A stretch of DNA of 64,000 nucleotides from Zea mays (taxonomy: Eukaryota; Streptophyta; Magnoliopsida; Poales; Poaceae). Positions 11,879-22,850 of this stretch are shown here, piece after piece. A program made the translations under genes and the position numbers. Below the pieces are notes generated by a model that was given only the letters and a program-made list of their open reading frames with translations, did not search any database and was not told where the DNA came from. The stretch's first letter is position 1. Each line of letters starts with the position of its first letter. The stretch spans positions 113,059,982 through 113,123,981 of the forward strand of contig NC_050097.1 of assembly GCF_902167145.1 (NCBI RefSeq), written 5' to 3'.

Positions 11879-14263
11879 TTAGGCTTGGGTCTTAGGTACC
11901 CAACTCATGTTGGGTCCTACAAGGTTAGTGCAAATATCCTTAGGGACCCAAATGCAAGTTTTGTCTCCCTTGCATTTTGCCCCTAACTTCCTAGCAACGA
12001 TTTTCTTATCCTTTCTACAAATAGCAAAGGAAGCATTTAAAGCACAATAAATTGTAGAAGGTTCATTCACTACTTTCCTAAGAGCATGAGTAATATTCTT
12101 TCTAGGCACATGATGAATAGCATTTCTCCTAGACATATTTCTACCATGCATATAGGAAGAACTAGAAGCAAACATGGCATGAGAGTTAAAATCATCATAT
12201 GCATTATAACTCCTAATAGCATTTCTAGTTTGTTTCCTATCATGATACATAAAAGCATGGTTCCTTTTAGTACTACTAGCCATAGGAGCCTTCCCTTTCT
12301 CCTTGGCGGAGATAGGAGCCTTATGGCTTGTCAAGTCCTTAGCTTCCCTCTTGAAGCCAAGTCCATCCTTAATTGAGGGGTGTCTACCAATAGTGTAGGC
12401 ATCCCTTGCAAATTTTAGTTTTTCAAATTCACTTTTGCTAGTCTTAAGTTGGGCATTAAGACTAGCTAATTCATCATTCAATTTTGAAATAGAAACTAAG
12501 TGTTCACTACAAGCCTTAATATCTACATCTTTACACCTAGTGCAAATTTCAACATGTTGAACACAAGAGTTGGATTTATTTGCTTCTACTAGTTTAGCAT
12601 TTAAATCATTGTTAACACCTTTTAAAGTAGAAATGGTTTCATGACAAGTGGATAGTTCAACAGAAAGCATTTCATTTCTTTTAACTTCTAAAGCATAGGA
12701 TTTTTGAGCTTCTACAAATTTATCATGCTCTTCATACAATAAATCCTCTTGTTTCTCTAAGAGTTTATCTTTCTCATTCAATGAATCAATGAGTTCATTT
12801 ATCTTATCTATTTTAGATCTATCTAAGCCCTTGAATAAGCATGAATAGTCTATGTCATCATCATCACTAGACTCATTATCACTAGAGGAAGCATAAGTGG
12901 AGTCTCGAGTACTCACCTTCTTCTCTCTTGCCATCAGGCATGTGTGACGCTCGTTGGGGAAGAGAGATGACTTGTTGAAGGCAGTGGCGGCGAGTCCTTC
13001 ATTGTCGGAGTCGGAGGAGGAGCAATCCGAATCCCACTCCTTTCCGATATGTGCCTCGCCCTTGGCCTTCTTGTAATGCTTCTTCTTTTCCCTCTTGTCC
13101 TCCTTTTCCTGGTCACTTTCATTATCGGGACAGTTAGCAATGAAATGACCAATCTTACCACATTTGAAGCATGAGCGCTTCTCCTTTGTCTTGGTCTTGT
13201 TTGGCTGTCCCTTGCGACCTTTAAGCACCGTCTTGAAGCGCTTAATGATGAGGGCCATCTCCTCATTATTTAGCCCGGCCGCCTCAACTTGCGCCACCTT
13301 GCTTGGTAGCGCCTCCTTGCTCCTTGTTGCCTTGAGAGCAATGGGTTGAGGCTCATGAATAGGACCGTTCAACGCGTCGTCCACGTATCTTGCCTCCTTA
13401 ATCATCATTCGCCCGCTTACGAACTTCCCAAGAACTTCTTCGGGCGACATTTTGGTGTACCTGGGATTCTCACGAATATTATTCACCAAATGAGGATCAA
13501 GAACGGTAAAGGACCTTAGCATTAGGCGGACGACGTCGTGGTCCGTCCATCGCGTGCTTCCATAGCTCCTTATCTTGTTGACAAGGGTTTTGAGCCGGTT
13601 GTATGTTTGGGTTGGCTCCTCCCCCCTTATCATAGCAAATCTTCCAAGTTCGCCCTCCACCAACTCCATCTTGGTGAGCATGGTGACGTCGTTGCCCTCG
13701 TGAGAGATCTTGAGGGTGTCCCATATCTGCTTGGCATTGTCCAAGCCGCTCACCTTATTGTATTCTTCCCTGCACAAAGATGCTAAAAGAACAGTAGTAG
13801 CTTGTGCATTTCTATGGATTTGTTCATTTATAAGCATAGGACTATCCGAGCTATCAAATTTCATTCCATTCTCTACAATCTCCCATATGCTTGGATGAAG
13901 AGAGAATAAGTGACTACGCATTTTGTGACTCCAAAATCCGTAGTCCTCCCCATCGAAGTGTGGAGGTTTGCCAAGAGGAATGGAAAGCAAATGCGAATTC
14001 GAATTATTTGGAATACGAGAATAATCAAATGAAAAGTTCGAATTGACCGTCTTCCTGTAGTCGTTGTCGTCGTCCTTTTGGGAAGAGGAAGATTCGTCGC
14101 TGTCGTAGTAGACAATCTCCTTGATGCGCCTTGTCTTCTTCTTCTTCCCATCTTTTCGTCTATGACCCGAGCCCGAGTCGTTGGACTTGTCATCCTTTGG
14201 CTCGTTGACGAAGGACTCCTTCTCCTTATCGTTGATCATGATTCCCTTCCCCTTAGGATCCAT
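11879..14263 (-). CDS. gag: Opie/Ji-like Gag polyprotein (intact)
   Basis: A continuous 794-codon frame starting 36 bases after the PBS. It has a lysine-rich N-terminus, a Gag (UBN2-type) core around residues 90-290 and a CCHC zinc knuckle, [14 protein letters not shown], near residue 375. A long acidic, coiled-coil-prone C-terminal half contains [20 protein letters not shown]. Gag forms the virus-like particle that packages element RNA. The frame ends with TAA at 11879. Pol is open on the other side in another frame, with an overlap of roughly 24 bases, so pol expression needs a frameshift or splicing. A CAG preceded by a short pyrimidine run lies near the junction. No lesion was found in the frame. 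Confidence 0.92.
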   Translation of the reverse strand: MDPKGKGIMINDKEKESFVNEPKDDKSNDSGSGHRRKDGKKKKTRRIKEIVYYDSDESSSSQKDDDNDYRKTVNSNFSFDYSRIPNNSNSHLLSIPLGKPPHFDGEDYGFWSHKMRSHLFSLHPSIWEIVENGMKFDSSDSPMLINEQIHRNAQATTVLLASLCREEYNKVSGLDNAKQIWDTLKISHEGNDVTMLTKMELVEGELGRFAMIRGEEPTQTYNRLKTLVNKIRSYGSTRWTDHDVVRLMLRSFTVLDPHLVNNIRENPRYTKMSPEEVLGKFVSGRMMIKEARYVDDALNGPIHEPQPIALKATRSKEALPSKVAQVEAAGLNNEEMALIIKRFKTVLKGRKGQPNKTKTKEKRSCFKCGKIGHFIANCPDNESDQEKEDKREKKKHYKKAKGEAHIGKEWDSDCSSSDSDNEGLAATAFNKSSLFPNERHTCLMAREKKVSTRDSTYASSSDNESSDDDDIDYSCLFKGLDRSKIDKINELIDSLNEKDKLLEKQEDLLYEEHDKFVEAQKSYALEVKRNEMLSVELSTCHETISTLKGVNNDLNAKLVEANKSNSCVQHVEICTRCKDVDIKACSEHLVSISKLNDELASLNAQLKTSKSEFEKLKFARDAYTIGRHPSIKDGLGFKREAKDLTSHKAPISAKEKGKAPMASSTKRNHAFMYHDRKQTRNAIRSYNAYDDFNSHAMFASSSSYMHGRNMSRRNAIHHVPRKNITHALRKVVNEPSTIYCALNASFAICRKDKKIVARKLGAKCKGDKTCIWVPKDICTNLVGPNMSWVPKTQA

Positions 14264-14298
14264 CTCTTCGGGCGGTTAGTCCCTTTCTTGAAGAGAAC

Positions 14299-14311
14299 GG
14301 CTCTGATACCA
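14299..14311 (-). other. Primer-binding site of the Opie/Ji-like element
   Basis: On the minus strand TGGTATCAGAGCC lies two bases after the end of the 5' LTR. It is complementary to the 3' end of plant initiator tRNA-Met. Confidence 0.92.
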
Positions 14312-14313
14312 AT

Positions 14314-15543
14314 TGAGAGCACCTAGAGGGGGGGGGTGAATAGGTGATCCTGTAAAACTTAAACTTATAGCCACAAAAACTTGGTTAATCGTTAGCATAA
14401 TAGTTGCCAAGTGGCTAGATAGGAGTCAAAACACAATAACCACAAAAATTCAATCACAGAGATGACACGGTGGTTATCCCGTGGTTCGGCCAAGTACAAA
14501 ACTTGCCTACTCCACGTTGTGGCGTCCCAACGGACGAGGGTTGCAATCAACCCCTCTCAAGCGGTCCAAAGACCCACTTGAATACCACGGTGTTTTGCTT
14601 ACTTTTTTTTCAATCCCGTTTGCGAGGAATCTCCACAACTTGGAGCCTCTCGCCCTTACAATTGAAGTTCACAAAGAAACACAGAGCAAGGGTGGGAATG
14701 AGCAACGCACACAAGACTTCAAAAGATCAGAGCAACAACACGCACACAAGCAGCAACAAGAGCTCGCAACACAACTCAACGAGTTCACAACTCCACAAGA
14801 GCTCTATATGCTATCACAATGAAACGAACGCGTGAGATCGATGTCTTGGTGCTTAGGAATGTTGTAGGAATGCTTGGTGTCCTCCTCCATGCGCCTAGGG
14901 GTCCCTTTTATAGCCCCAAGGCAGCTAGGAGCCGTTGAGAACAAATCTGGAAGGCCATCCTTGCCTTCTGTCGTCGGGCGCACCGGACAGTCCGGTGCAC
15001 ACCGGACACTGTCCGGTGCCCGATTTCTTTCCTTAACAGGCGCAGCCGACCGTTGCCGACTGTTGCAGATCTGGCGCACCGGACAGTCCGGTGCACACCG
15101 GACAGTCCGGTGCCTCCTTCCGATCGTTGGCCAGACCACGTGTCGCGCGCAGATTCCGCGGTCGACCGTTGGCTCGGCCGACCGTTGGCTCACCGGACAG
15201 TCCGGTGAATTTTAGCCGTACGCCGTCGGCAAATTCCCGAGAGCGGCGTCTTCAGGTCGAGGCAGCCTGGCGCACCGGACACTGTCCGGTGCACCACCGG
15301 ACAGTCCGGTGCCCCAGACCGAAACAGCCTGTTGGCTGTACACAGCCAACAATCTCCTTTTCTTCTTCTCTCTGTTTCTAACACTTAGACAAATATATTA
15401 GTACACAAAACAAATGTACTAAGGCTTAGAAACATACCTTTACTTGTGATTTGCACTTTGTTCATTCATGGGCATGGATTCACATTTAAGCACTTGTGTT
15501 TGCACTCAATCACCAAAATACTTAGAAATGGCCCAAAGGCACA
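14314..15543 (-). repeat. 5' LTR of the Opie/Ji-like element
   Basis: A 1230-bp copy of the 3' LTR with a promoter TATA motif on the minus strand (CTATAAAA at 14906-14913). It holds seven of the CACCGGAC-type palindromes where the partner LTR has eight. A palindrome unit is missing near 15195 and about ten bases are added near 15050. Confidence 0.93.
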
Positions 15544-16919
15544 GCCACAAAGTCTGCCAAGACTTGGGACTTGATGGCCTTCCGAGGAGCGAACGAGATT
15601 GTCTCGCCCATGATCTCCACCGCCCACTTTGCAATCCTACCCGAGGCCTCTTGGAACTGGATGATCTCCCCCAGGGGGAAGGATGACACCACAGTCACCG
15701 GATGAGACTCGAATGTCACAACTTTCGCCACGTCAGAATTACCGCGCACAGTAGCTTCTGAATTTGCGGGTAGCGGATTTTGGTCTCAGACAGTACCTCA
15801 CTGATGAAGTAGACCGACCTCTGGACGGGCAATGCATGCCCTTCTTCTCGTCTCTCGACTACGATCGCGGCGCTGACCACCTGAGTGGTTGCGGCTACGT
15901 AGATCAAGAGGGCTTCTCCGATAGCGGGGGGGCACCAAGATGGGCGCGCTTGTAAGGAGCGCCTTTAGGTTCCCGAGGGCTTCCTCGGCCTTGGGGGTCC
16001 AAGTGAAGCGCTCGGTCTTCCTTAAGAGGCGGTACAGGGGTAGGCCTCTTTCGCCGAGGCGCGAGATGAAGCGGCTCAGAGCCGCAAGGCATCCCATGAC
16101 CCTCTGTACTCCTTTCAAGTCCTTGATGGGCCCCATGTTGGTGATGGCCACAATTTTCTTCGGGTTCGCCTCGATGCCCCGCTCGGAGACGATGAACCCC
16201 AGGAGCATGCCTCGGGGGACTCCGAAGACACACTTCTCGGGATTGAGTTTTACACCTTTCGCCTTGAGACACTTGAATGTCGTTTCAAGGTCAGTGAGGA
16301 GGTCGGAGGCTTTCCTCGTCTTTACTACGATGTCATCGACGTAAGCTTCGACCGTTCGGCCAATGTGCTCTCCGAACACGTGGTCCATGCACCTTTGGTA
16401 TGTCGCACCTGCGTTCCTCAAACCGAATGTCATAGTAATATAGAAGTACATGCCAAAAGGTGTGATGAAAGAAGTCGCGAGCTGGTCGGACTCTTTCATC
16501 CTGATTTGGTGATACCCTGAGTAGGCATCGAGGAACGACAGGGTTTCGCACCCAGCAGTGGAATCCACGATTTGATCGATGCGAAGCAGAGGGTAGGGAA
16601 CTTTCGAACATGCCTTGTTTAGACCAGTGTAGTCTACACACATCCTCCATTTCCCACCTTTCTTTTTCACAAGCACATGGTTGGCTAGCCATTCGGGATA
16701 GAATACCTCTTTGATGAACCCTGCAGCCATCAGCTTGTGGATCTCCTCGTCTATGGCTCTGCGCTTTTCTTCGTCGAATCGGCGCAGAGGCTGCTTCACG
16801 GGTCGGGCTCCAGCTCGGATATCCAGCGAGTGCTCGGCGACATCCCTCGGTATGCCAGGCATGTCCGAGGGAATCCATGCAAAAACCTCGGCGTTCGCGC
16901 GGAGAAAGTCAACGAGCAC
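15544..16919 (-). pseudogene. Reverse transcriptase and RNase H of Tat-lineage pol (broken)
   Basis: Continues the Tat-element pol upstream of the Copia insertion. The longest open frame (15798-16919, 373 codons) contains the RT motifs KKGGKWRMCVDYTGLNKAC, LDAYSGYHQIRM and the catalytic EAYVDDIVVKT. The RNase H part follows in other frames, with APVYFISEVL-like and KAIKSQVLADFVA near 15550. The frame is shifted in a C-run near 15945 and is further damaged near 15716-15735 by a TGA and a short deletion. RT would copy the element RNA into cDNA. The domain order and the adjoining protease fit the Tat lineage. Confidence 0.88.
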
Positions 16920-16925
16920 TGCTTC

Positions 16926-17852
16926 CTATTTGGGGTCGAGCTCAGAGCCGATCCGGACCTGCTTGGAGGCGTCGTTGCTAGGGTCAAGAGGGACAGACTT
17001 AACCGCCTCAGCTAGCTCGAAGTTGCCGGCGTGGCGCTTCGCATCTGTCGCCTCCCTGGAGAGGCTCTCCAGGTCGGCGATGAGGGCCTCAGATTCGGCG
17101 AGGGCCTCAGCGTACTCCACGCACTCCACGTCGCATTCGTTGGGGCCCGGCATCTTGAGCTTGAGGTAGGTGTAGTTGGGGACGACCATGAACTTGGCAT
17201 AGCATGGTCTCCCCAGCACTGCGTGGTAGGTTCCTCGGAACCCGACCACCTCAAACGTGAGGGTTTCCTTTCGGAAGTTGGAGGGAGTCCCGAAGCAGAC
17301 GGGCAGATCGAGTTGCCCAAGGGGTTGGACGCGCTTCCCGGGGATGATCCCGTGAAAGGGCGCCGCACCGGCCCGGATTGCGGACAGATCGCTCTGCAAG
17401 AGCCCGAGGGTCTCGACGTAGATGATGTTGAGGCTGCCGCCTCCGTCCATGAGGACCTTGGTAAGCCTGACGTTGCCGATGACGAGATCGACAACGAGCG
17501 GGTACTTCCCCAGGCTCGGCACGCGGTCGGGGTGGTCGCCTTGGTCGAAGGTGATGGGCTTGTCAGACCAGTCTAGGTAGACTGGCACCGCCACCTTCAC
17601 CGAGCAGACCTCCCGACGCTCTTGCTTGCGGTGCCGAGCCGAGGCGTTCGCCACTTGCCCACCGTAGATCATGAAGCAGTAGTGGACCTCGGGGAACTCC
17701 TCTGCTTTGTGGCCATCCTTCTTGTCGTTGTCATGGCCTCTGCCACCTTCCGCCGGGGGCCCGGCCTTGTGGAAGTAGCGCCGAAGCATGACGCACTCCT
17801 CAAGGGTGTGCTTGACGGGACCCTGATGATAGGGGCACGACTCCTTGAGCAT
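16926..17852 (-). pseudogene. End of Gag and aspartic protease of the Tat-lineage element
   Basis: A 308-codon open stretch. It starts in a CPYHQGPVKHTLEEC region that resembles a zinc-knuckle-like Gag end. It continues into a retropepsin-type protease with the active-site box VLMDGGGSLNIIY near residue 136 and the flap/C-terminal part GFRGTYHAVLGRPCYAKFM. The usual DTG/DSG triad is DGG here, which is common in Tat-lineage elements and need not be a lesion. It ends in a TAG at 16926, directly before the RT frame. Confidence 0.82.
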
Positions 17853-20193
17853 CTTATCGAACAGGTTGGCGCCTCCGGGAGGCTTCCGCGGGTTCCTGTG
17901 CTCGGCGGCAGCGACAAGGTCTGCGTCGGCGGCGTCGAGTTTCGCTTGCGACTTCTACTTGCCCTTCTTCTTGGTGCCGCACTGAGCGGACGCCTCGGGG
18001 ACGTCTTCCTGCTGGCACCCCTGAGGCTGCTTGTCCTTTCGGAAGATGGCCTCGACCGCCTCCTGACCAGAGGCGAACTTGGTGGCGATGTCCATCAGCT
18101 CGTTCGCCCTGGTGGGAGTCTTGTGACCCAGCTTGCTCACCAGGTCGCGACAAGTGGTGCCGGCGAGGAACGCGCCGATGACATCTGAGTCGGTGATGTT
18201 GGGCAGCTCGGTGCGCTGCTTCGAAAATCGCCAGATGTAGTCCCGCAGGGATTCTCCCGGCTGCTGGCGGCAGCTTCGGAGATCCCAGGAGTTCCCAGGG
18301 CGCACGTATGTGCCCTGGAAGTTGCCGACGAAGGCTTTGACCAGGTCGTCCTAGCTGGAGATCTGCGCAAGAGGCAGATGCTCCAGCCAGGCTCGGGCGG
18401 CATCGGAGAGAAACATGGGGAGGTTGCGGATGATGAGGTTGTCATCGTCCGTTCCACCCAGCTGGCAGGCCAGCCGGTAGTCCGCGAGCCACAGTTCTGG
18501 CCTTGTTTCCCCGAGTACTTGGTGATGGTAGTCGGGGTTCGGAACTGGGTCGGGAACGGCGCCCGTCATATGGCCCGGCTGAAAGCTTGCGGACCGGGTG
18601 GTTCGGGCGAGGGGCTCCGATCCTCCCCGCTGTCGTAGCATCCCCCACGCCTGGGGTGGTAGCCTCGGCGCACCTTCTCGTCGAGGTGGGCTCAACGGTC
18701 GCAGCGGTGGTGCTCGTTGCCGAGGAGACCCGGGGCTGCAGGCGTTGCGTCCCGCGTGCGCTCGGTGTGGACCGAGGCTTCCCTCATGAATCGGGAAGTC
18801 GCGGCACGAGGCTCCGGGGGGTACCCCTGCCTTCGGGAGGCAGAGCTTTCGACCCGTCGGACCGCGGCATCCTCCAGGAGATTCTTGAGCTCTCCCTCGA
18901 TACGCTGCCCCTCGGTGGTGGATGGCTCCGGCATTGCTCGGAGTAGTATTGCTGCTGCAGCCAGGTTCTGGCCGACCCCACTGGAAGCCGGGGGCAGCCT
19001 TGCCCTGGCATCGTCGGCAATGCGATGCTGGACGTCCTGGGCCAGATGACGCGCTTCTCCGGCTGGTGCTCGGCCTGCCCACTCCTGCCCGAGGTTCTGC
19101 CAGAGCTGCACAAGTTGTCCTGCTTCCTCGTCGAGCCTGGCCTGCATCTCGCGGATTTGCTCGAGCTGTGCGTCCTGACCCCCCGCAGGGACTGGGACCA
19201 CAACTAGCTCCCGAAGGATGTCAACGCGAGGCGCAGGCCTAGGGGGATCACCGTCCTCCGGCATACCAAGATGGTTGCCTTCGTCGAGACCCCCTAGATC
19301 GACGTGGAAACATTCGCGACTTGGGCCACAGTCCTCGTCGTCAAGGCTATGGCCACCATCGGAGCAATTGGAGAGGCAGTAGTCACATGCGATCATGAAG
19401 TCCTGCATGGCACTGGGGTTACCGAGCCCGGAGAAATCCCAACCAGAGTCGGGCTCGTCATCTTCCTCGGAACCCGGGGGCCCGTAGGTCGAGACGGCCG
19501 TCAGTCAGTCCCAGGTTGACCACATATGGTACCCCGGAAGGTTAGGATATGCCTTTAAGAAAGCGTCCACCGAAGCGGGATCGCTTGGTGGGTCGAAGCT
19601 GAATCTAAAAGGCACAGGATGGAAAACGGACGGTACCTCTTGATCGACGGATGGTGACGAAGTCGCGTCGGGGACAGACTGCACCGTTATCTCAGGTACG
19701 AGGCTAACGCCCAGCAAGTCCTTCGCGAGCGTGCTGGCGTCATCCGTCCGCTTGGGGTTGGCGTGTTGCGGGGAAACGACGCTCGTCTTCGTCTCAGACG
19801 CGAGGTCAACGCCCGACGTGTCCCCCGCTGGGGCGCCGGCGTCGTCGACTCGCTCGATAGCCGACGTGGTGCCGCCTCCTTCTTGGCCATGGTTGCTCCG
19901 CCTCCTTCTCCGTCGGCGAGGAAGGTGACGGGACAGACCCGAATGCTGCTCTTCCGCCACACGGGGAAGATGTCATCGATTCCACCGCCTGCGGGCGGGC
20001 TGACAGCCGCCATTGTCGTTGTCGTGCGGTGGAGGAAGGAGTACCATGTCGTAGCTGCCGTCGAGGGACATGAACGCGAGACTCCCAAAACGGAGCAGCG
20101 TCCTGGGTTGGAGAGGTTGCTAGAGACTACCCATCTGGAGCTTGAAGGGAAGCTGTTCGTCAACACGCAGCAGGCCCCTACCTGGCGTGCCAA
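17853..20193 (-). pseudogene. Gag of the Tat-lineage element (heavily broken)
   Basis: Read from the PBS leftwards, Gag fragments occur in several frames. An N-terminal part at 19690-20193 contains GGGIDDIFPVWRKSSIRVC. A middle part at 18692-19505 holds the coiled-coil-like EQIREMQARLDEEAGQLVQL. The capsid-like core at 17955-18640 has ELWLADYRLACQLGGTDDDN and SWDLRSCRQQPGESL. Breaks include stops at 19505, near 18678, near 18567, at 18351 and at 17955. There are frame changes near 19880 and in a G-run near 18525. Most stops fit C-to-T changes in CGA, CAG or TGG codons. No functional Gag could be made. Confidence 0.85.
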
Positions 20194-20194
20194 C
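20181..20194 (-). other. Primer-binding site of the Tat-lineage element
   Basis: On the minus strand GTTGGCACGCCAGG directly follows the CTGACA end of the 5' LTR. It is the position where a tRNA primes first-strand synthesis. The tRNA species was not determined. Confidence 0.75.
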
Positions 20195-21566
20195 TGTCAG
20201 CGTTTCGACCCTGGGGGGTCCCTGGACTGACGAGTAAATTGTCGCTGCGTGTCCCAGCCCAAATGGGTCGGCGCGAGATGGAACACAAAGGGGGAAAAGT
20301 CGCGGCTCGTGTTATCCTGCGCCTAGGGCAGATGCGCTTGCAGTAGGGGGTTACAAGCGTTCGCGAGGGGGAGAGAGAGAGAGCCTGTTCGTCAGCCCGT
20401 CCTCCCGCGCGGGCACCTTCTCGTACGAGGGCCCTGGACCTTACCTTTATAGATGTAAGGAGAGGGTCCAGGTGTACAATGGGGAGTGTAGCAATGTGCT
20501 AACGTGTCTAGCAGAGAGGAGCCAGAGCCCTATGTACATGCCATCGTGGCAGTCGGAGAGGTGCTAGAGCCCTGTTCATGTGATGTCGTGGTCGTCTGAG
20601 GAGCACTTGAGCCCTGTAGGAGCACAGCTGTCGAGGCTGTCGGGTCCTTGCTGACGTCTCCTTGCTTCCGTAAGGGGCTGAGAGCCGCCGTCGTCATAGG
20701 AGCACGCGGTGTGCCATCATTACCTGTTTACCGGGGCGAGCCAGATGGGACGCCGGTCTTGTTCCCCGTAGCCTGAGCTAGCTAGGGGTATGGTAATGAT
20801 GGGCCCCCTTGTAATGTGGTCGGTCCGAGCCCAAGGTCGGGCGAGGCGGAGACTCCTCCGAGGTCGAGGCTGAGTCCGAGCCCTGGGGTCGGGCGAGGCG
20901 GAGTCCGAGGTCGAGGCTGAGTCCGAGCCCTGGGGTCGGGCGAGGCGGAGACCGTCTTCCGAGGTCGAGGTTGAGTCCGAGCCCTGGGGTCGGGCGAGGC
21001 GGAGACCGTATTCCGAGGTCGAGGTTGAGTCCGAGCCCTAGGGTTGGGCGAGACGGAGCTTCCTATGGCGCCTGAGGCTGGACTCGGCTGCTGTCAGCCT
21101 CACCCTGGCGGGTGGCACAGCAGTCGGAGCAGGGCAGGCGGCGCTGTTTTCCTGTCAGGTCAGTCAGTGCAGGGGCGAAATGACTGCGGTCACTTCGGCC
21201 CTGTCGACTGAGGAACGCACGTTAGGATAAGGTGTCAGGCGATCCTTGCATTGAATGCTCCTGCGATACGGTCGGTTGGCGAGGCAATCTGGCCAAGGTT
21301 GCTTCTCCGCGAAGCCTGCCCGAGCTGGGCCTCGGGCGAGTTGAAAGTGCGCCCGTTGCTTGAGGAGGCCTTCGGGCGAGGCGTGAATCCACCTGGGTCT
21401 TATTGTTCCTGCCCGAGGCTGGGTTCGGGCGAGGCGAGATCGTGTCCCTTGAGTGGACAGAGCCTTGACCTGTATTGCGCCCATCAGGCCTTTACAGCTT
21501 GTGCTGATGGTGGTTACCAGCCGAGTTTAGGAGTCTTGGGGGTACCCCTAATTATGGTCCCCGACA
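20195..21566 (-). repeat. 5' LTR of the Tat-lineage element
   Basis: A 1372-bp LTR with TGTCGGGGACC at 21566 (minus strand) and CTGACA at 20195. A TATA motif (CTATAAAG on the minus strand) lies near 20446-20452. The stretch 20822-21050 contains tandem repeats. The right flank after 21566 is ATACC. Confidence 0.92.
20822..21050. repeat. Tandem ~50-62-bp repeats inside the Tat LTR
   Basis: About four units share GAGGTCGAGG-TGAGTCCGAGC followed by GGGTCGGGCGAGGCGGAG. Unit lengths differ because of short gaps. The left LTR enters the window just at the end of the equivalent array. Confidence 0.85.
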
Positions 21567-21600
21567 ATACCAATGATGTTCTTTTTTGGGTCAATTAGAA

Positions 21601-22850
21601 ACATGCCACTCATTTTTATGAAGCAAAATTAGATGTCAGACATCCAAACGAACTAGCTATCTAATTTTACAAAAGTTGAGTGACGTATATACAATTAATC
21701 CTTTTTTAAATAGCTTTAATTTAAGAGTGCTTTCCTAATTTCTTTTAGAATGGAGAATGGTGAAGCAAAAAATATTAGCTCAACACGCTTTGTTTGCGTA
21801 TATTTTACAAAGAGTATCTCCCATCAATGCATTTGTTTTGTATATGAATTTTGTTTCGAGTTCTACACCATATAAGACCACATCACCAACCTCCCCTGAA
21901 AGCTCCTAGCCCTCGTCTTCAATCTGCTTGACAACAGGACGGGCTGTCCACGACCTCATTATTGTCGCGACCGACACTATCGGAATCGTGTTCATTGTCG
22001 AGTGTCTAAGACACTTGGCAGAGGTCATTTTACACTCGGCAAAACCTTTGCAAAGAATACTCGACAAACATTTTATCGGCAAAGGGTTCTTTGCCGAATA
22101 CTTTTTTTCGGACACTCGGCAAAGACTTTGCTGAGTATCAAAAAGCACTCGGCAAAGAAAAGCCCTCGGCAAATTAAGAATCAAAAAAACCCAAAAAACA
22201 GCAAAACTTTTTTTAAATTATAGGAACATGCCACTCATTTTTATGAAGCAAAATTAGATGTCAGGCATCCAAATGAACTAGCTATCTAATTTTGCAAAAG
22301 TTGAGTGATGTGTATACAATTAATCCTTTTTAAAATAACTTTACTTTAAGAGTGCTTTCCTAATTTCTTTTAGAATGGAGAATGGTGAAGCAAAAAATAT
22401 TAGCTCAACAAGCTTTGTTTACGTATATTTTACAAAGAGTATCCCCCATCAATGCATTTGTTCTGTATATGAATTTTGTTTTGAGTTCTACACCATATAA
22501 GACCACATCACCGACCTCCCCTGGAAGCTCCTAGCCATCGTCTTCAATCTGCTTGACACCAGGACGCGCTGTCCACGACCTTATTATCGCGACCGACACT
22601 ACCGAAATCGCGTTCTTTGCCGAGTGTCTAAAACACTCGGCAAAACCTTTGTAAAGAATATTCGGCAAACATTTTATCGGCAAAGAGTTCTTTGCCGAGT
22701 ATTTGTTTTCGGACACTCATCAAAGACTTTGCCGAGTGTCGAAAAGCACTAGGCAAAGAAAAAGAACTCAAAAAATTAAGAATCGAAAAAACCCAAAAAA
22801 AACAGCAGAACGTTTTTTAAAATTATAGGAACAACTCTCCAACCACTACC
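21601..22850. repeat. ~625-bp direct tandem duplication carrying a CACTA left end
   Basis: 21601-22225 and 22226-22850 are near-identical head-to-tail copies. Both start ACATGCCACTCATTTTTATG and end at ATTATAGGAACA. Each includes a CACTA-element left end (from 21975 and from 22597). Only the second copy continues into the complete CACTA element, so the duplication followed the transposon insertion. Confidence 0.88.
21975..22225 (+). mobile_element. Truncated left end of a CACTA element
   Basis: Starts CACTATCGGAATC and carries subterminal CTCGGCAAA and TTTGCCGA motifs. It corresponds to the first 250 bases of the complete element at 22597 and is cut where the tandem duplication restarts. It has no right terminus. 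Confidence 0.82.

Larger units (their letters stand above)
6632..15543 (-). mobile_element. Opie/Ji-like Copia LTR retrotransposon (SIRE lineage), nested in the Tat element
   Basis: An 8.9-kb element on the minus strand. It consists of a 5' LTR (14314-15543), PBS complementary to initiator tRNA-Met, gag, protease-integrase-RT-RNase H (Copia order), an 800-bp 3' region, a polypurine tract and a 3' LTR (6632-7867). LTRs begin TGTGCC and end TCTCA. Integrase precedes RT, which separates Copia from Gypsy. Gag is intact and pol has one nonsense codon. About 10 substitutions separate the two LTRs by hand count, so it is younger than its host, as the nesting requires. The 5-bp flanks (GTGGC and GTCGA, minus strand) do not form a clean target duplication. 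Confidence 0.93.
1..21566 (-). mobile_element. Tat-lineage Gypsy LTR retrotransposon (decayed), interrupted by a Copia element
   Basis: On the minus strand the order is 5' LTR (20195-21566), primer-binding site, gag, protease, RT/RNase H, a second archaeal-type RNase H, integrase, a 4.3-kb non-pol 3' region, polypurine tract and 3' LTR (1-519, cut by the window edge). LTRs begin TGTCGGGGACC and end CTGACA. A second RNase H between RT and integrase, plus a long 3' region, is known for the Tat lineage of plant Gypsy elements. Coding parts carry many stops and frameshifts, so the copy cannot make its own proteins. The 519 bases shared by both LTRs differ at about 15 sites by hand count. Only the right-hand flank (ATACC) is visible, so the target duplication cannot be checked. 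The exact maize family (Huck, Flip, Xilon-type) was not resolved. Confidence 0.9.

Noticed and set aside
17031..18188. Plus-strand frames of 181 and 188 codons in the Tat gag-protease region
   Set aside because: They are antisense shadows of the Gag/protease frame in GC-rich sequence.
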